Made by a program: the position numbers and the translations under genes. From Herbaspirillum sp. WKF16 (GTDB taxonomy: Bacteria > Pseudomonadota > Gammaproteobacteria > Burkholderiales > Burkholderiaceae_D), in NCBI RefSeq assembly GCF_028993615.1, contig NZ_CP118632.1:310001-374000 (forward strand): DNA of 64,000 nt, in the 5' to 3' direction. Under the pieces are notes generated by a model. The model saw only the letters and a program-made list of their open reading frames with translations. It made no database searches and was not told where the DNA came from. Shown here one piece after another: positions 44,256-53,337 of the stretch (position 1 is the first letter of the stretch; each line of letters opens with the position of its first letter).

Positions 44256-45983
44256 ATGCGCGCCTCACGTTTTTTTATTTCCACCCTGAAAGAAGCTCCT
44301 TCCGACGCTGAAATCGTCAGCCACAAGCTGATGATGCGCGCTGGGATGATCAAGCGCCTCGGGGCCGGCATCTACACCTACATGCCGATGGGACTGCGCG
44401 TGATCCGCAAGGTCGAGGCCATCGTGCGCGAAGAAATGAACCGCGCCGGCGGCGTCGAGCTGCTCATGCCGGTAGTGCAGCCGGCCGAGCTGTGGCAAGA
44501 GACCGGCCGCTGGAACAAGATGGGCGCCGAGCTGATGCGCGTGAAGGATCGCCATGGCCGCGACTTCGCCATCCAGCCGACCTCGGAGGAGGTGGTCACC
44601 GATGTCGCCCGCACCGAACTGCGCAGCTACAAGCAGCTGCCGGTCAACTTCTATCACATCCAGACCAAGTTCCGCGACGAGCGCCGCCCGCGCTTCGGCC
44701 TGATGCGCGGACGCGAATTCACCATGAAGGACGCCTACTCCTTCGACCGCGACGTAGATGGCCTGAAGAAGTCCTACCAAGCCATGTACGACGCCTACGT
44801 GCGCATCTTCACCCGCTTCGGCCTGGAGTTCCGCGCGGTGGCCGCCGACAACGGCGCCATCGGCGGTTCCGGCTCGCATGAGTTCCATGTGATCGCCGCC
44901 ACCGGCGAAGACGCGCTGGTCTATTGCCCCACCTCGGACTACGCCGCCAACATGGAAGCGGCCGAGGCGATGCCCGTCGACGCCAGCCGCGGCGCCGCCA
45001 CGCAGGCGCTGCAGAAGACCGCCACTCCGGGCAAGGCCAAGTGCGAGGCCGTGGCCGAACTGCTGGGCCTGCCGCTGGCGCGCACGGTCAAATCCATCGT
45101 GCTGACGGCGGACCACGAAGATCCGTCCAAGAAGGAAGTCTGGCTGCTGCTGCTGCGCGGCGACCATGAACTGAACGAGGTCAAGGCCAGCAAGATCCCG
45201 GGCCTGGGCAACTACCGTTTCGCCAATGAGGCCGAGATCGTCGAATGGTTCGGCACGCCGCCGGGCTACCTGGGTCCCATCGGCACCAAGAAGCCGGTCA
45301 AGGTGGTGGCCGACCGCACCGTGGCCAACATGGCCGACTTCGTCTGCGGCGCCAATGAAGCGGACTTCCACTACACCGGCGCCAACTGGGGGCGCGACCT
45401 GCCCGAGCCGCTGGTGGCCGACATCCGCAACGTGGTCGAAGGCGATGCCTCGCCGGACGGCCGCGGCGTGCTGGCGATCCAGCGCGGCATCGAAGTGGGT
45501 CACGTGTTCCAGCTGGGCACGACCTATTCGGAGTCGATGAAGGCCACCTACCTGGACGAGGCCGGCAAGCCGCAACCGCTGGTGATGGGCTGCTACGGCA
45601 TCGGCGTGACCCGTATCCTGGGCGCCGCCATCGAGCAGAACTTCGACGAGCGCGGCATCATCTGGCCGACCTCGATCGCGCCGTTCCAGGTGGTGCTGTG
45701 CCCGATGGGCTACGACCGCAGCGAAGCGGTCAAGACCGAGATCGACAAGCTGTACGCGCAATTGCTGGAAGCCGGCGTCGACGTGGTGCTGGACGACCGC
45801 GGCGAGCGCCCGGGCGCGATGTTCGCGGACTGGGAACTGATCGGCGTGCCGCATCGCGTGGTGGTGGGAGACCGTGGACTGAAGGACGGCAACGTCGAGT
45901 ACCAGGGCCGTCGCGACACCGAGGCGACCCAGGTGCCGCTGGCCGATGCGCTGGCCTTCATCAAGGGCAAGCTGGCTGCCTGA
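44256..45983 (+). CDS. proS: Prolyl-tRNA synthetase (bacterial type with editing domain)
   Basis: ProRS charges tRNA-Pro. The 575-residue class II enzyme starts [19 protein letters not shown] and has the motif 2 region [16 protein letters not shown] near residue 140, an inserted editing (INS/YbaK-like) domain at about 230-390, motif 3 ([11 protein letters not shown]) and an anticodon-binding domain. Upstream A+T-rich DNA has TTAAAAT and TATAAC elements (44206-44226) that may be -10 sites, without a clear -35. Confidence 0.97.
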   Translation: MRASRFFISTLKEAPSDAEIVSHKLMMRAGMIKRLGAGIYTYMPMGLRVIRKVEAIVREEMNRAGGVELLMPVVQPAELWQETGRWNKMGAELMRVKDRHGRDFAIQPTSEEVVTDVARTELRSYKQLPVNFYHIQTKFRDERRPRFGLMRGREFTMKDAYSFDRDVDGLKKSYQAMYDAYVRIFTRFGLEFRAVAADNGAIGGSGSHEFHVIAATGEDALVYCPTSDYAANMEAAEAMPVDASRGAATQALQKTATPGKAKCEAVAELLGLPLARTVKSIVLTADHEDPSKKEVWLLLLRGDHELNEVKASKIPGLGNYRFANEAEIVEWFGTPPGYLGPIGTKKPVKVVADRTVANMADFVCGANEADFHYTGANWGRDLPEPLVADIRNVVEGDASPDGRGVLAIQRGIEVGHVFQLGTTYSESMKATYLDEAGKPQPLVMGCYGIGVTRILGAAIEQNFDERGIIWPTSIAPFQVVLCPMGYDRSEAVKTEIDKLYAQLLEAGVDVVLDDRGERPGAMFADWELIGVPHRVVVGDRGLKDGNVEYQGRRDTEATQVPLADALAFIKGKLAA

Positions 45984-46022
45984 TGCGGCCGGCCGCGCCG
46001 GCGCTCCTTGCGCGGCGATGAA

Positions 46023-46053
46023 AAAAGGCGGATGCCATTGGCATCCGCCTTTT
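46023..46053. terminator. Bidirectional terminator after proS
   Basis: AAAAGGCGGATGCC-ATT-GGCATCCGCCTTTT, a perfect 14-bp stem with a 3-base loop between convergent genes. Confidence 0.92.
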
Positions 46054-46070
46054 CTCTTTGGCGCGCGAGA

Positions 46071-46487
46071 TTACTGGCCGGGAGTGCCGGGCACGATGGT
46101 GACGGTCTCGCGATAGATGCCGCCATCGCGCGCGCTGCCTTCGGCCACGCCACCGCCGTTCACGCGGCTTTCGCAATCGACGCGATTGGCCTGCGGCAGT
46201 CCTTCGCAGCGCTTCATGGCGTTCTCTTTCAATTGGGCCGAGCCCGGATCGCTCAGGTTGCCGCGGCCGGCTTCATACTTGGCGGCGCCGGCCTCGCGCA
46301 GGCAGGTGGCGCGATCCTGGTTGGAGGTGCCGTTGTTGCAGGCGGCGACCTCCTGCTTGTAGCTGGAGTCGTCCGCCTTGCCGGCGGCGAACACGTGCGC
46401 GGCGCCGCTCAGGGCGGCCAGGCCGATCGCCAGGGCACAGGCGGAGCGGGCGATCTGGTGATGGAATCGGGGTTGCTGGTTTGCCAT
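46071..46487 (-). CDS. Small secreted Cys-containing protein of unknown function
   Basis: A 138-residue protein I do not recognise by function. It has a clear Sec signal peptide (hydrophobic ACALAIGLAALSGAAHVFA, cut near residue 35). The mature part contains four Cys in two pairs (ACNN...ATCLREAG and KRCEG...VDCESRV), suggesting two disulfides. ATG at 46487 follows AAAGGAAA. Its A-T-C-L-R-E-A-G type core occurs in hypothetical Burkholderiales proteins as I recall them. Convergent with proS; nothing obvious in the 372 bases upstream except the terminator at 46790. Confidence 0.7.
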   Translation of the reverse strand: MANQQPRFHHQIARSACALAIGLAALSGAAHVFAAGKADDSSYKQEVAACNNGTSNQDRATCLREAGAAKYEAGRGNLSDPGSAQLKENAMKRCEGLPQANRVDCESRVNGGGVAEGSARDGGIYRETVTIVPGTPGQ

Positions 46488-46789
46488 GGTCGTTTCCTTT
46501 CTCTTCTTTGTGGGATGGGCCACAGGCTCATCGTTGGATGACGGTCGGTCGAGCTGCAAGGCCGCGTCGGAGCACGGCTTGAGCGCGGGCAATTGCGAGC
46601 GGAAGTGTCGGCGGGAGAAACAGGAGCGCCAAGGGGCACCACCGCAATGTAGCGCCATCATAGGCCGCCGGTGGGGGCGGTGCCATCAGATAAGCGGACG
46701 TTGTCGGGTCGGACAAGCGGAGTGTCGGCGCAGGAAAAGCGCGGACGCAAAAAGGCTTGTGGGAGGGGCGTGGAAACGCGGTGGCGCAA

Positions 46790-46826
46790 AACAAAAACGC
46801 CCGCAGGCTGCGCGGGCGTTTTTGTT
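46790..46826. terminator. Terminator of the SWIB gene
   Basis: AACAAAAACGCCCGC and GCGGGCGTTTTTGTT form a 15-bp stem with a 7-base loop, T-rich on both strands. It lies 33 bases beyond the SWIB stop. The remaining DNA to 46487 holds no gene I can support. Confidence 0.88.
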
Positions 46827-46859
46827 TGCAAGTCGCTTGCAAACCGCGGACGGCGAAGA

Positions 46860-47330
46860 TCAGCTCAGGTGGGCCGAAATCAGCTTGGTCATCTCGAACA
46901 TCGTGACTTGCTTCTTGCCGCCGAAGATGGCTTTGAGCTTGTCGTCGGCATCGATGTTGCGCTTGTTCTCGGCGTTTTGCAGCTTGTGCTTCTTGATGTA
47001 TTCCCAGACCTTCTTGGTGACTTCAGTACGCGGCAGCGGCTTGGCGCCGACCACTTCGCCCAGGGCTGCCGACGGCGTCAGCGGCTTCATGAATGCGGCG
47101 TTGGGAGTGCGCTTGACGGCTGGCTTCTTGGCTGCCGGCTTGGCTGCGGGTTTTGCCGCTGCCTTCTTCGGTGCTGTTTTCGGAGCTGCCTTTGCTGCGG
47201 TCTTGGCCGCCGGCTTGGCGGCAGCCTTGGGCGCTGCGGCTTTCACTGCGGGCTTCTTGGCTGCCGGTTTGGCGGCGGGTTTTGCTGCGGGCTTCTTTGC
47301 TGCGGCTGCTGGTTTTTTTGCTGTGGCCAT
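46860..47330 (-). CDS. SWIB/MDM2-domain protein with a histone H1-like N-terminal tail
   Basis: A 156-residue two-part protein. Residues 1-75 are a Lys/Ala/Pro repeat of the AAKKPAAKPA type, like the DNA-binding tails of bacterial H1-like proteins. Residues 76-156 are a SWIB domain (FMKPLTPSAALGEVVG, VWEYIKKHKLQ, IDADDKLKAIFG, MFEMTKLISAHL). Eukaryotic SWIB domains belong to chromatin remodellers; in bacteria they occur in chlamydiae and many beta-proteobacteria. A nucleoid-associated role is inferred. A small hairpin ATGCGT-CAATT-ACGCAT lies just upstream at 47363-47379. Confidence 0.88.
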   Translation of the reverse strand: MATAKKPAAAAKKPAAKPAAKPAAKKPAVKAAAPKAAAKPAAKTAAKAAPKTAPKKAAAKPAAKPAAKKPAVKRTPNAAFMKPLTPSAALGEVVGAKPLPRTEVTKKVWEYIKKHKLQNAENKRNIDADDKLKAIFGGKKQVTMFEMTKLISAHLS

Positions 47331-47723
47331 CTGAAAGACTCCTTCGACAAGGAATAGGTTGGATGCGTCAATTACGCATCGCTAATAGTGGTGTGGATTG
47401 CGCGGCCACGCAAGTATTTTTTACGGGTTTTCCGCGCAAAACCACCGGGAAACAACGGGATAGGGCGATCCGCCGTCAAGCCGCGCCGGTAAAGGGATCG
47501 CGGCGGATCGCGATGGCCGGGGAAAGGCTTGTCGGAGCATCATCGGCGAGCATCGCGGGAGGATGTAAACGAGGCCTTAACTTTTGTGCTTTCCTGCGTG
47601 GTTTTCGCCTGCCGGTTTCTGCATTTTTTTGCAGCTTTGGATCTGGGCAGGGAGGAGAAGGCGGAGGGGAAGGAGAATCCGGCGGCGCGGCGGCCGCCGG
47701 GAGGGGAAACGGCGGGGGGAGGA
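47331..47723. other. Non-coding stretch between the SWIB gene and ffh
   Basis: About 390 bases without a supportable gene. It holds the SWIB upstream region with the hairpin at 47363-47379, and a purine-rich segment (47650-47720) beyond the ffh stop. No clear terminator or promoter is seen. Confidence 0.6.
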
Positions 47724-49094
47724 TCAGCGCATGCCGCCGGGCAGCATGCCCTTCATGCCGCGCATCATCTTCATCATGCCGCCGCCCTTGAGCTTCTTCA
47801 TCATCGATTGCATCTGTTCGAACTGCGACAGCATGCGGTTCACTTCCTGCACCTGCACGCCCGCGCCGGCGGCGATGCGGCGCTTGCGGGCGGCCTTGAT
47901 GAGTTCCGGCTTGGCGCGTTCGCCGGCGGTCATCGAGTTGATGATGCCTTCCATGCGGCGCACATTCTTCTCCGCCTGGTCCATGTTGGCGTTGCCCGCG
48001 GCGGCCTGCATCTGCGCCGGCAGCTTGTCGAGCAGGCCGGTGAGGCCTCCCATCTTCTTCATCTGCGACAGCTGGGCCTTGAAGTCGTTGAGGTCGAACT
48101 TGCCGCCGCCCTTGATCTTGTTGGCCAGGCCTTCGGCCGCGGCCATGTCCACGCCCTTGCGCGCTTCCTCGACCAGCGCCAGGATGTCGCCCATGCCCAG
48201 GATGCGGTTGGCCATGCGGGCCGGATCGAAGGCTTCCAGGCCGTCCAGTTTTTCAGCCACGCCGGCGAACTTGATCGGCTTGCCGGTGATATGGCGCACC
48301 GACAGCGCGGCGCCGCCGCGCGAATCGCCGTCCAGCTTGGTCAGCACCACGCCGGTCAGCGGCAGCGCGTCGCTGAACGCCTTGGCGGTGTTGATGGCGT
48401 CCTGGCCCAGCATGGCGTCGACCACGAACAGGGTCTCGATCGGCTTGACGGCGGCGTGCACGGCGCGGATCTCGTCCATCATGGCCTGGTCGATGCCCAG
48501 GCGGCCGGCGGTGTCGACGATCAGCACTTCGTGGTGGTGCTTCTTGGCGTAATCCAGCGCGGCCAGCGCGATGTCGACCGGCTTGTCGGTCGGCTCGCTG
48601 GGGAAGAAGTCGGCGCCGGCCTGGCCGGTCACGGTCTGCAGCTGGCCGATGGCGGCCGGGCGGTAGACGTCGGCGGAGACGGTCAGGACCTTTTTCTTCT
48701 TGGTTTCGCGCAGGTACTTGGCCAGCTTGCCGACGGTGGTGGTCTTGCCCGCGCCCTGCAGGCCGGCCATCAGGATGATCGCCGGCGGCTGGGTGGCGAA
48801 GTTGAGCTGCGAGGCCTCGGCGCCGAGGTCGGCACCCATCAGGCTGGCCAGCTCGCGCTGAACCACGCCCACCAGCGCCTGGCCGGGCGTGAGCGAGCCG
48901 ATCACGTCCTCGCCCATGGCTTTTTCCTTCACCTTGGCGATGAAGTCGCGCACCGCCGGCAGGGCGACGTCGGCCTCCAGCAGCGCCAGGCGCACTTCGC
49001 GCAGCATCTCGGCGGTATTCGATTCGGTCAGGCGCGCCTCGCCGCGCATGGTTTTGACGACTTTGGCGAGGCGTTGGGTCAGGTTGTCTAGCAT
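47724..49094 (-). CDS. ffh: Signal recognition particle protein Ffh
   Basis: Ffh is the SRP GTPase that delivers nascent membrane proteins to FtsY. The 456-residue protein has the N domain, the GTPase loops GLQGAGKTTT near residue 107, DVYRPAA, VDTAGRLG and TKLDGDSRGG, and a Met-rich M domain ending MMKKLKGGGMMKMMRGMKG that binds SRP RNA. ATG at 49094 gives the usual MLDNLTQRL start; the frame extends further upstream without support. Confidence 0.97.
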   Translation of the reverse strand: MLDNLTQRLAKVVKTMRGEARLTESNTAEMLREVRLALLEADVALPAVRDFIAKVKEKAMGEDVIGSLTPGQALVGVVQRELASLMGADLGAEASQLNFATQPPAIILMAGLQGAGKTTTVGKLAKYLRETKKKKVLTVSADVYRPAAIGQLQTVTGQAGADFFPSEPTDKPVDIALAALDYAKKHHHEVLIVDTAGRLGIDQAMMDEIRAVHAAVKPIETLFVVDAMLGQDAINTAKAFSDALPLTGVVLTKLDGDSRGGAALSVRHITGKPIKFAGVAEKLDGLEAFDPARMANRILGMGDILALVEEARKGVDMAAAEGLANKIKGGGKFDLNDFKAQLSQMKKMGGLTGLLDKLPAQMQAAAGNANMDQAEKNVRRMEGIINSMTAGERAKPELIKAARKRRIAAGAGVQVQEVNRMLSQFEQMQSMMKKLKGGGMMKMMRGMKGMLPGGMR

Positions 49095-49243
49095 GATGAT
49101 GTCTGCAAAGGGGTGAGGCCGCCGCGGCTGCGGCTTGCATGGGGGCGGCGCGACGGCGGGCAATCCCGCATTTTAACCGATCGGCCCGCCGCTCTCGCGG
49201 CGCCGGCCTTGTCCATATGGTGCCTGTAAGGGAAATTAACAGC

Positions 49244-49272
49244 TTGTACTGGGGGCGGACTTTGTGTATACA
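49244..49272 (+). promoter_or_regulatory. Promoter of the ABC transporter operon
   Basis: TTGTAC at 49244-49249, a 17-base spacer, and TATACA at 49267-49272 with a TGTG extension. It lies about 125 bases upstream of the binding-protein gene. Confidence 0.72.
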
Positions 49273-49397
49273 TTTGCCCTGAATTTCCAAGCGCAGCAAA
49301 AACAATAAAGCCGGGCACCAGTCCGGCACCCAAGCATCGAGACCGCCGGGGCGCTCCGGCCAACGGGAACAATAACGAACACAAGAGGAGAGTGGAC

Positions 49398-50357
49398 ATG
49401 CAAAAGAAACTGATCGCACTGGCGCTGCTGGCGATGGCCGGCTTCTCGGCTTCCAGCCAGGCCGCCGACGAGGTCATCCGCCTGGGCAACCTGAAGTTCG
49501 CCCACTATGGCGCGGTGTCCTATATCAAGGAGATCGCCCCCAAGTGCGGCATCAAGGTCGATGAGAAGGTCTTCCCCAAGGGGCCGGACGTGATGCAGGG
49601 CATCCTGGCCGGTGAGCTCGATGTCGGCACCACCGCCTCGGAAGCCGCCATCTCGGGCCGCGCCAACGGCGCCGCCATTTATGTCGTGGCCGGTTTCGCC
49701 AAGGGCGGCGCGCGCCTGGTGGCGGGCAAGGATTCGGGCATCAAGTCGGTCAAGGACCTCAAGGGCAAGAAGGTCGGCGTGACCCGCGGCGGCATCCATG
49801 AAGTGCTGCTGGATGCGGAGCTGGGCCAGAACGGTCTCTCGGCCAAGGACGTGACCATTGTCTACCTGGCCTTCGCCGACCTGAACCAGGCGCTGCTGGG
49901 CAAGAACATCGACGCCATGATGCAGAGCGAGCCGCAGTCCTCGCAGGCCATCAACAAGGGCTTCGGCGTGGAGGTCATGAAGCCTTACGACACCCCGATC
50001 GGCGAGCCGTACCGCACCATGGTGATGACCGAGAAGTTCTACAAGGAGAAGCGTCCGCTGGCCGAGAAGTTCATGCGCTGCTTCCTGGAGGCCACCAAGA
50101 CCTTCATGGACAAGCCGGAAACCGCCGAGAAGTACGTGCGTGAAGTGATCTTCAAGAACCAGATCACCAAGGAAGACTTCTACGACGCCATCGGCAACTC
50201 GCCCTACGCCTACAACATCACGGCCGAACACATCCAGGTCACCACCGACACCATGGCCAAGTACGGCACCGGCAAGATGGCCAAGCCGCCGGTGGCCAAG
50301 GATTGGGTGAAGCTGGACCTGCTCGATGAAGCCAAGCAGAGCATGAACCTCAAGTAA
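49398..50357 (+). CDS. ABC transporter substrate-binding protein (NMT1/SsuA-like)
   Basis: A 319-residue periplasmic binding protein for an importer of the nitrate/sulfonate/taurine/pyrimidine-precursor class. It has a signal peptide (LIALALLAMAGFSASSQAA, cut near residue 22). GDxxxG-type and GIHEVLL segments (FPKGPDVMQGILAGELDVG, VTRGGIHEVLLD) match NMT1/THI5-like proteins. The ligand cannot be told from sequence. ATG at 49398 follows AGAGGAGAG; an in-frame GTG at 49392 is less likely. First gene of a three-gene operon. Confidence 0.88.
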   Translation: MQKKLIALALLAMAGFSASSQAADEVIRLGNLKFAHYGAVSYIKEIAPKCGIKVDEKVFPKGPDVMQGILAGELDVGTTASEAAISGRANGAAIYVVAGFAKGGARLVAGKDSGIKSVKDLKGKKVGVTRGGIHEVLLDAELGQNGLSAKDVTIVYLAFADLNQALLGKNIDAMMQSEPQSSQAINKGFGVEVMKPYDTPIGEPYRTMVMTEKFYKEKRPLAEKFMRCFLEATKTFMDKPETAEKYVREVIFKNQITKEDFYDAIGNSPYAYNITAEHIQVTTDTMAKYGTGKMAKPPVAKDWVKLDLLDEAKQSMNLK

Positions 50358-50369
50358 GGCTGGAACGTC

Positions 50370-51191
50370 ATGGCAAAACAGAAGACGGGAAGCATCCTGC
50401 AGGGGCTGCTGGTGCCCCTGATCGTGATCGCGCTCTGGGAAGGGGCGTCCCGGGCGGGCTGGATCAATCCCCAGATCCTGCCCTCGCCCTGGGCGGTGCT
50501 GCACAAATGGTATGAGTACGCCACGCCGATGAAGGCCTATGATCCGGCCGACGGCAGCTGGCTGGCCTGGGCCTTCTCGGGCGAGCTGGTGATGGACGCC
50601 ATCGGCAGCCTGTACCGCGTGGTGGCCGGGTTCCTGATCGGCGCCGGACTGGCGCTGCCGCTGGGCCTGCTGATGGGTTCCAGCCAGCGCATCTACGGCC
50701 TGATGAACCTGACCGTGCAGGTGATCCGTCCGATCCCGCCGATCGCCTACATCCCGCTGGCGATCCTGTGGTTCGGGCTGGGCAACCCGCCGGCCCTGTT
50801 CCTGATCTCGCTGGGCGCGTTCTTCCCGGTGCTGATGAACACCATCGCCGGCGTGCGCCAGGTCGACAGCATCTACCTGCGCGCGGCGCGCAACCTGGGC
50901 GCCAGCCAGGGCACGCTGTTCATGCGCGTGATGCTGCCGGCCTCGGTGCCCTACATCCTGTCGGGCGTGCGCATCGGCATCGGCACCGCCTTCATCGTGG
51001 TGATCGTGGCCGAGATGATCGCGGTGAGCAACGGCCTGGGCTTCCGCATCATGGAGGCGCGCGAGTACTTCTGGTCGGACAAGATCATCGCCGGCATGAT
51101 CACCATCGGCCTGCTGGGCCTGGCGATCGACCTCGGCATGAGCCGCCTGAACAACTACATGCTGCGCTGGCACCGCGGGCTGGAGAACTGA
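50370..51191 (+). CDS. ABC transporter permease (SsuC/TauC-like)
   Basis: A 273-residue inner-membrane permease with about six membrane segments. The EAA loop that meets the ATPase is visible as RAARNLGASQGTLFMRVMLP near residue 170. It belongs to the BPD_transp_1 family used by sulfonate/taurine/nitrate-type importers. It starts 12 bases after the binding-protein gene; the ATPase gene follows after 2 bases. Confidence 0.92.
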   Translation: MAKQKTGSILQGLLVPLIVIALWEGASRAGWINPQILPSPWAVLHKWYEYATPMKAYDPADGSWLAWAFSGELVMDAIGSLYRVVAGFLIGAGLALPLGLLMGSSQRIYGLMNLTVQVIRPIPPIAYIPLAILWFGLGNPPALFLISLGAFFPVLMNTIAGVRQVDSIYLRAARNLGASQGTLFMRVMLPASVPYILSGVRIGIGTAFIVVIVAEMIAVSNGLGFRIMEAREYFWSDKIIAGMITIGLLGLAIDLGMSRLNNYMLRWHRGLEN

Positions 51192-51193
51192 AC

Positions 51194-52003
51194 ATGAGCA
51201 CCAACGCTGTTTCGCCCCAGATCCGCGTATCGGGCGTCAACAAGGTCTTCAAGACCGACGACCGCGAGGTCGTGGCCCTGAAGGATATCGACCTGGAGAT
51301 CCCCGACGGCCAGTTCGTCTGCCTGCTGGGCCCTTCGGGCTGCGGCAAGTCGACCCTGCTCAACGCCATCGCCGGCTTCGCGCTGCCCTCCTCGGGCAGC
51401 ATCACCACCGGCGGCAAGCTGGTGCAGGAGCCGGGCCCGGATCGCGGCATGGTGTTCCAGGAATACGCGCTGTTCCCCTGGATGACGGTGGAGCAGAACG
51501 TCGCCTTCGGCCTGGAGATCAAGGGCACGCCCAAGGCCGACATCCAGGCGCGCGTGACCCAGCTGCTGGACAAGCTGGGCCTGATCGACTTTCGCAGCCG
51601 CTTCCCCAAGGACCTCTCGGGCGGCATGCGCCAGCGGGTCGCGATCGCCCGCGTGCTGGCGCTGGACTCCCCCATCATGCTGATGGACGAGCCCTTCGGC
51701 GCGCTCGATGCGCTGACCCGCCGCAACCTGCAGGACGAGCTGCTGCGCATCTGGGACGAGTTCAAGAAGACCATCGTCTTCGTGACCCACAGCATCGAGG
51801 AGGCGATCTACCTGGCCGACCGCATCGTGGTCATGACCTACCGGCCCGGCACCATCAAGCGCGACATCGTGGTCGACCTGCCGCGCCTGCGCGATCCGGC
51901 CGATCCCGAGTTCAACGCCCTGAAGCGCGAGCTCGGCCAGCTGGTCATGGAGGAGCAGCAGCGCCACCACAATGCGGAGATGCGGGCGGCCGCGGTCGAC
52001 TGA
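51194..52003 (+). CDS. ABC transporter ATP-binding protein (SsuB/TauB-like)
   Basis: A 269-residue cytoplasmic ATPase. Walker A is GPSGCGKST near residue 46, the Q-loop is VFQEYALFPWMT, the signature is LSGGMRQRVAIAR near 140, Walker B is PIMLMDEPFGALD near 162, and the H-loop is VTHSIEEA. It completes the importer with the two preceding genes. ATG at 51194 gives the usual start. A terminator follows. Confidence 0.95.
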   Translation: MSTNAVSPQIRVSGVNKVFKTDDREVVALKDIDLEIPDGQFVCLLGPSGCGKSTLLNAIAGFALPSSGSITTGGKLVQEPGPDRGMVFQEYALFPWMTVEQNVAFGLEIKGTPKADIQARVTQLLDKLGLIDFRSRFPKDLSGGMRQRVAIARVLALDSPIMLMDEPFGALDALTRRNLQDELLRIWDEFKKTIVFVTHSIEEAIYLADRIVVMTYRPGTIKRDIVVDLPRLRDPADPEFNALKRELGQLVMEEQQRHHNAEMRAAAVD

Positions 52004-52022
52004 GCCATTCATGGCCTCAAAA

Positions 52023-52051
52023 AAACACGGCAGGTTTCCCCTGCCGTGTTT
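52023..52051 (+). terminator. Terminator of the ABC transporter operon
   Basis: AAACACGGCAGG-TTTCC-CCTGCCGTGTTT, a 12-bp stem with a short T-rich tail. Confidence 0.82.
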
Positions 52052-52246
52052 CGTTTGGGCGTGTAAAATGCGCGCCCGCCCGTCATTCGATGCCGGGCGG
52101 GGTTTGTTGCGCGGGATCGGCCCCTATATATAGAGCACGATCGCGCAAGGCGCACCGCGCGCCCATGGCGGAGCTATCCGCCGCAACTCCCCGTCCGGAC
52201 AGGGCTGCGCCGCAAGGCGCGGGCCGACATGGTGTAAACTTAGCCG

Positions 52247-53059
52247 ATGCAAACTTATTTTTTCATTCTGGCCGCGCTGCTCTACCTGGGATGCGCTCTC
52301 ATGCCCTCGGAACGGCGCACGCCGATTTCGCTGGGGATCGTGGTCGGCTGGATGCTGCATGGCGGGGCGCTGCTGTCGGACATGTTCGCGCCCGAAGCGA
52401 TGCGGGTCGGGTTTGCGGTGATGCTCTCGGCCACGTTGTGGATCTCGGTGGCCGCCTACTGGCTGGAGAACCGCAACTTCTCGCTGGACAGCATGCGCGT
52501 GCTGGTGCTGCCGGTGGCGGCGGTGTCGGTGGTCCTGCCCAGCATCTTCCCGGGCAACATGATCGTGCTGGCAGGAAAGTCGGAGTGGTTCCTGGCGCAC
52601 ATCGCCATCTCCATCCTGGCCTACAGCACGCTGACCATCGCCGCCTTCCATGCCGTCTTGATGGTGCTGCAGGAGTCGCGCCTGCATACCCGGCCGGGCG
52701 CCGCAGCCAGGAACGGCTGGTTCGCGATGGCGCTGGATCGCCTGCCGGCGCTGTTGACGATGGAAAAATTGCTGTTCCGCCTGATCGGTTTCGGCTTCGT
52801 GCTGCTGACGCTGACCGTGCTGTCGGGCGTGGGTTTCTCCGAGCAGCTGTTCGGAACGCCCTTCCGCTGGGATCACAAGACGGCCTTCACCATGCTCTCG
52901 TGGCTGCTGTTCGGCCTGCTGCTGGCCGGCCGCCGCTGGCAGGGATGGCGCGGGCGCACCGCGCTGAGCTTCACGCTGGCCGGTTTCGCTATCCTTTTAT
53001 TGGCTTATGTGGGCAGCCGGTTCGTGCTTGAAGTCGTGCTGCATCGGGTACTGACATGA
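52247..53059 (+). CDS. CcsA/YpjD-like cytochrome c assembly family membrane protein
   Basis: A 270-residue polytopic protein with about eight membrane segments, of the CcsA/ResC/YpjD family. Conserved His residues sit at membrane edges (WMLHGGAL, FLAHIAISILAYS, WDHKTAF) as in haem-handling relatives, but the tryptophan-rich WWD motif of true haem lyases is not evident. YpjD-type members near ffh have no proven function. It overlaps the next gene (ATGA). Confidence 0.85.
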   Translation: MQTYFFILAALLYLGCALMPSERRTPISLGIVVGWMLHGGALLSDMFAPEAMRVGFAVMLSATLWISVAAYWLENRNFSLDSMRVLVLPVAAVSVVLPSIFPGNMIVLAGKSEWFLAHIAISILAYSTLTIAAFHAVLMVLQESRLHTRPGAAARNGWFAMALDRLPALLTMEKLLFRLIGFGFVLLTLTVLSGVGFSEQLFGTPFRWDHKTAFTMLSWLLFGLLLAGRRWQGWRGRTALSFTLAGFAILLLAYVGSRFVLEVVLHRVLT

Positions 53060-53334
53060 AATATCTGATCTGGCTGGTGGTGCTGCTGGCCGTGGTGGTG
53101 TGGTTCCAGCGCGCCAAGAAATCCATGCTGGCCGGCAGCGATGCCGGCGACGGCGCCGCCGCCGACGTGCCCAAGCCCAAGGCTTCCCGCTTCAGGCGCA
53201 GCGCCGACGGCAATGCCGAGACCATGGTGCAATGCGCGCACTGCGGCATCCACTTTCCCGTCTCCGAAGCGGTGGTGCATGCCTCCGGCGCCCATTATTG
53301 CTCCGAAGAGCATCGCCACCTGGCCTCCTTCTGA
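53056..53334 (+). CDS. PP0621-family small membrane/zinc protein
   Basis: A 92-residue protein. One N-terminal membrane segment (residues 3-18, LIWLVVLLAVVVWF) is followed by a polar linker and a compact Cys/His module: MVQCAHCGIHFP near residue 58 and HYCSEEHRH near 80, probably one zinc site. The arrangement matches PP0621-like proteins, which lie beside ypjD and ampD in many proteobacteria; function unknown. Coupled to the CcsA-like gene; ampD follows after 3 bases. Confidence 0.82.
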   Translation: MKYLIWLVVLLAVVVWFQRAKKSMLAGSDAGDGAAADVPKPKASRFRRSADGNAETMVQCAHCGIHFPVSEAVVHASGAHYCSEEHRHLASF

Positions 53335-53337
53335 TCC

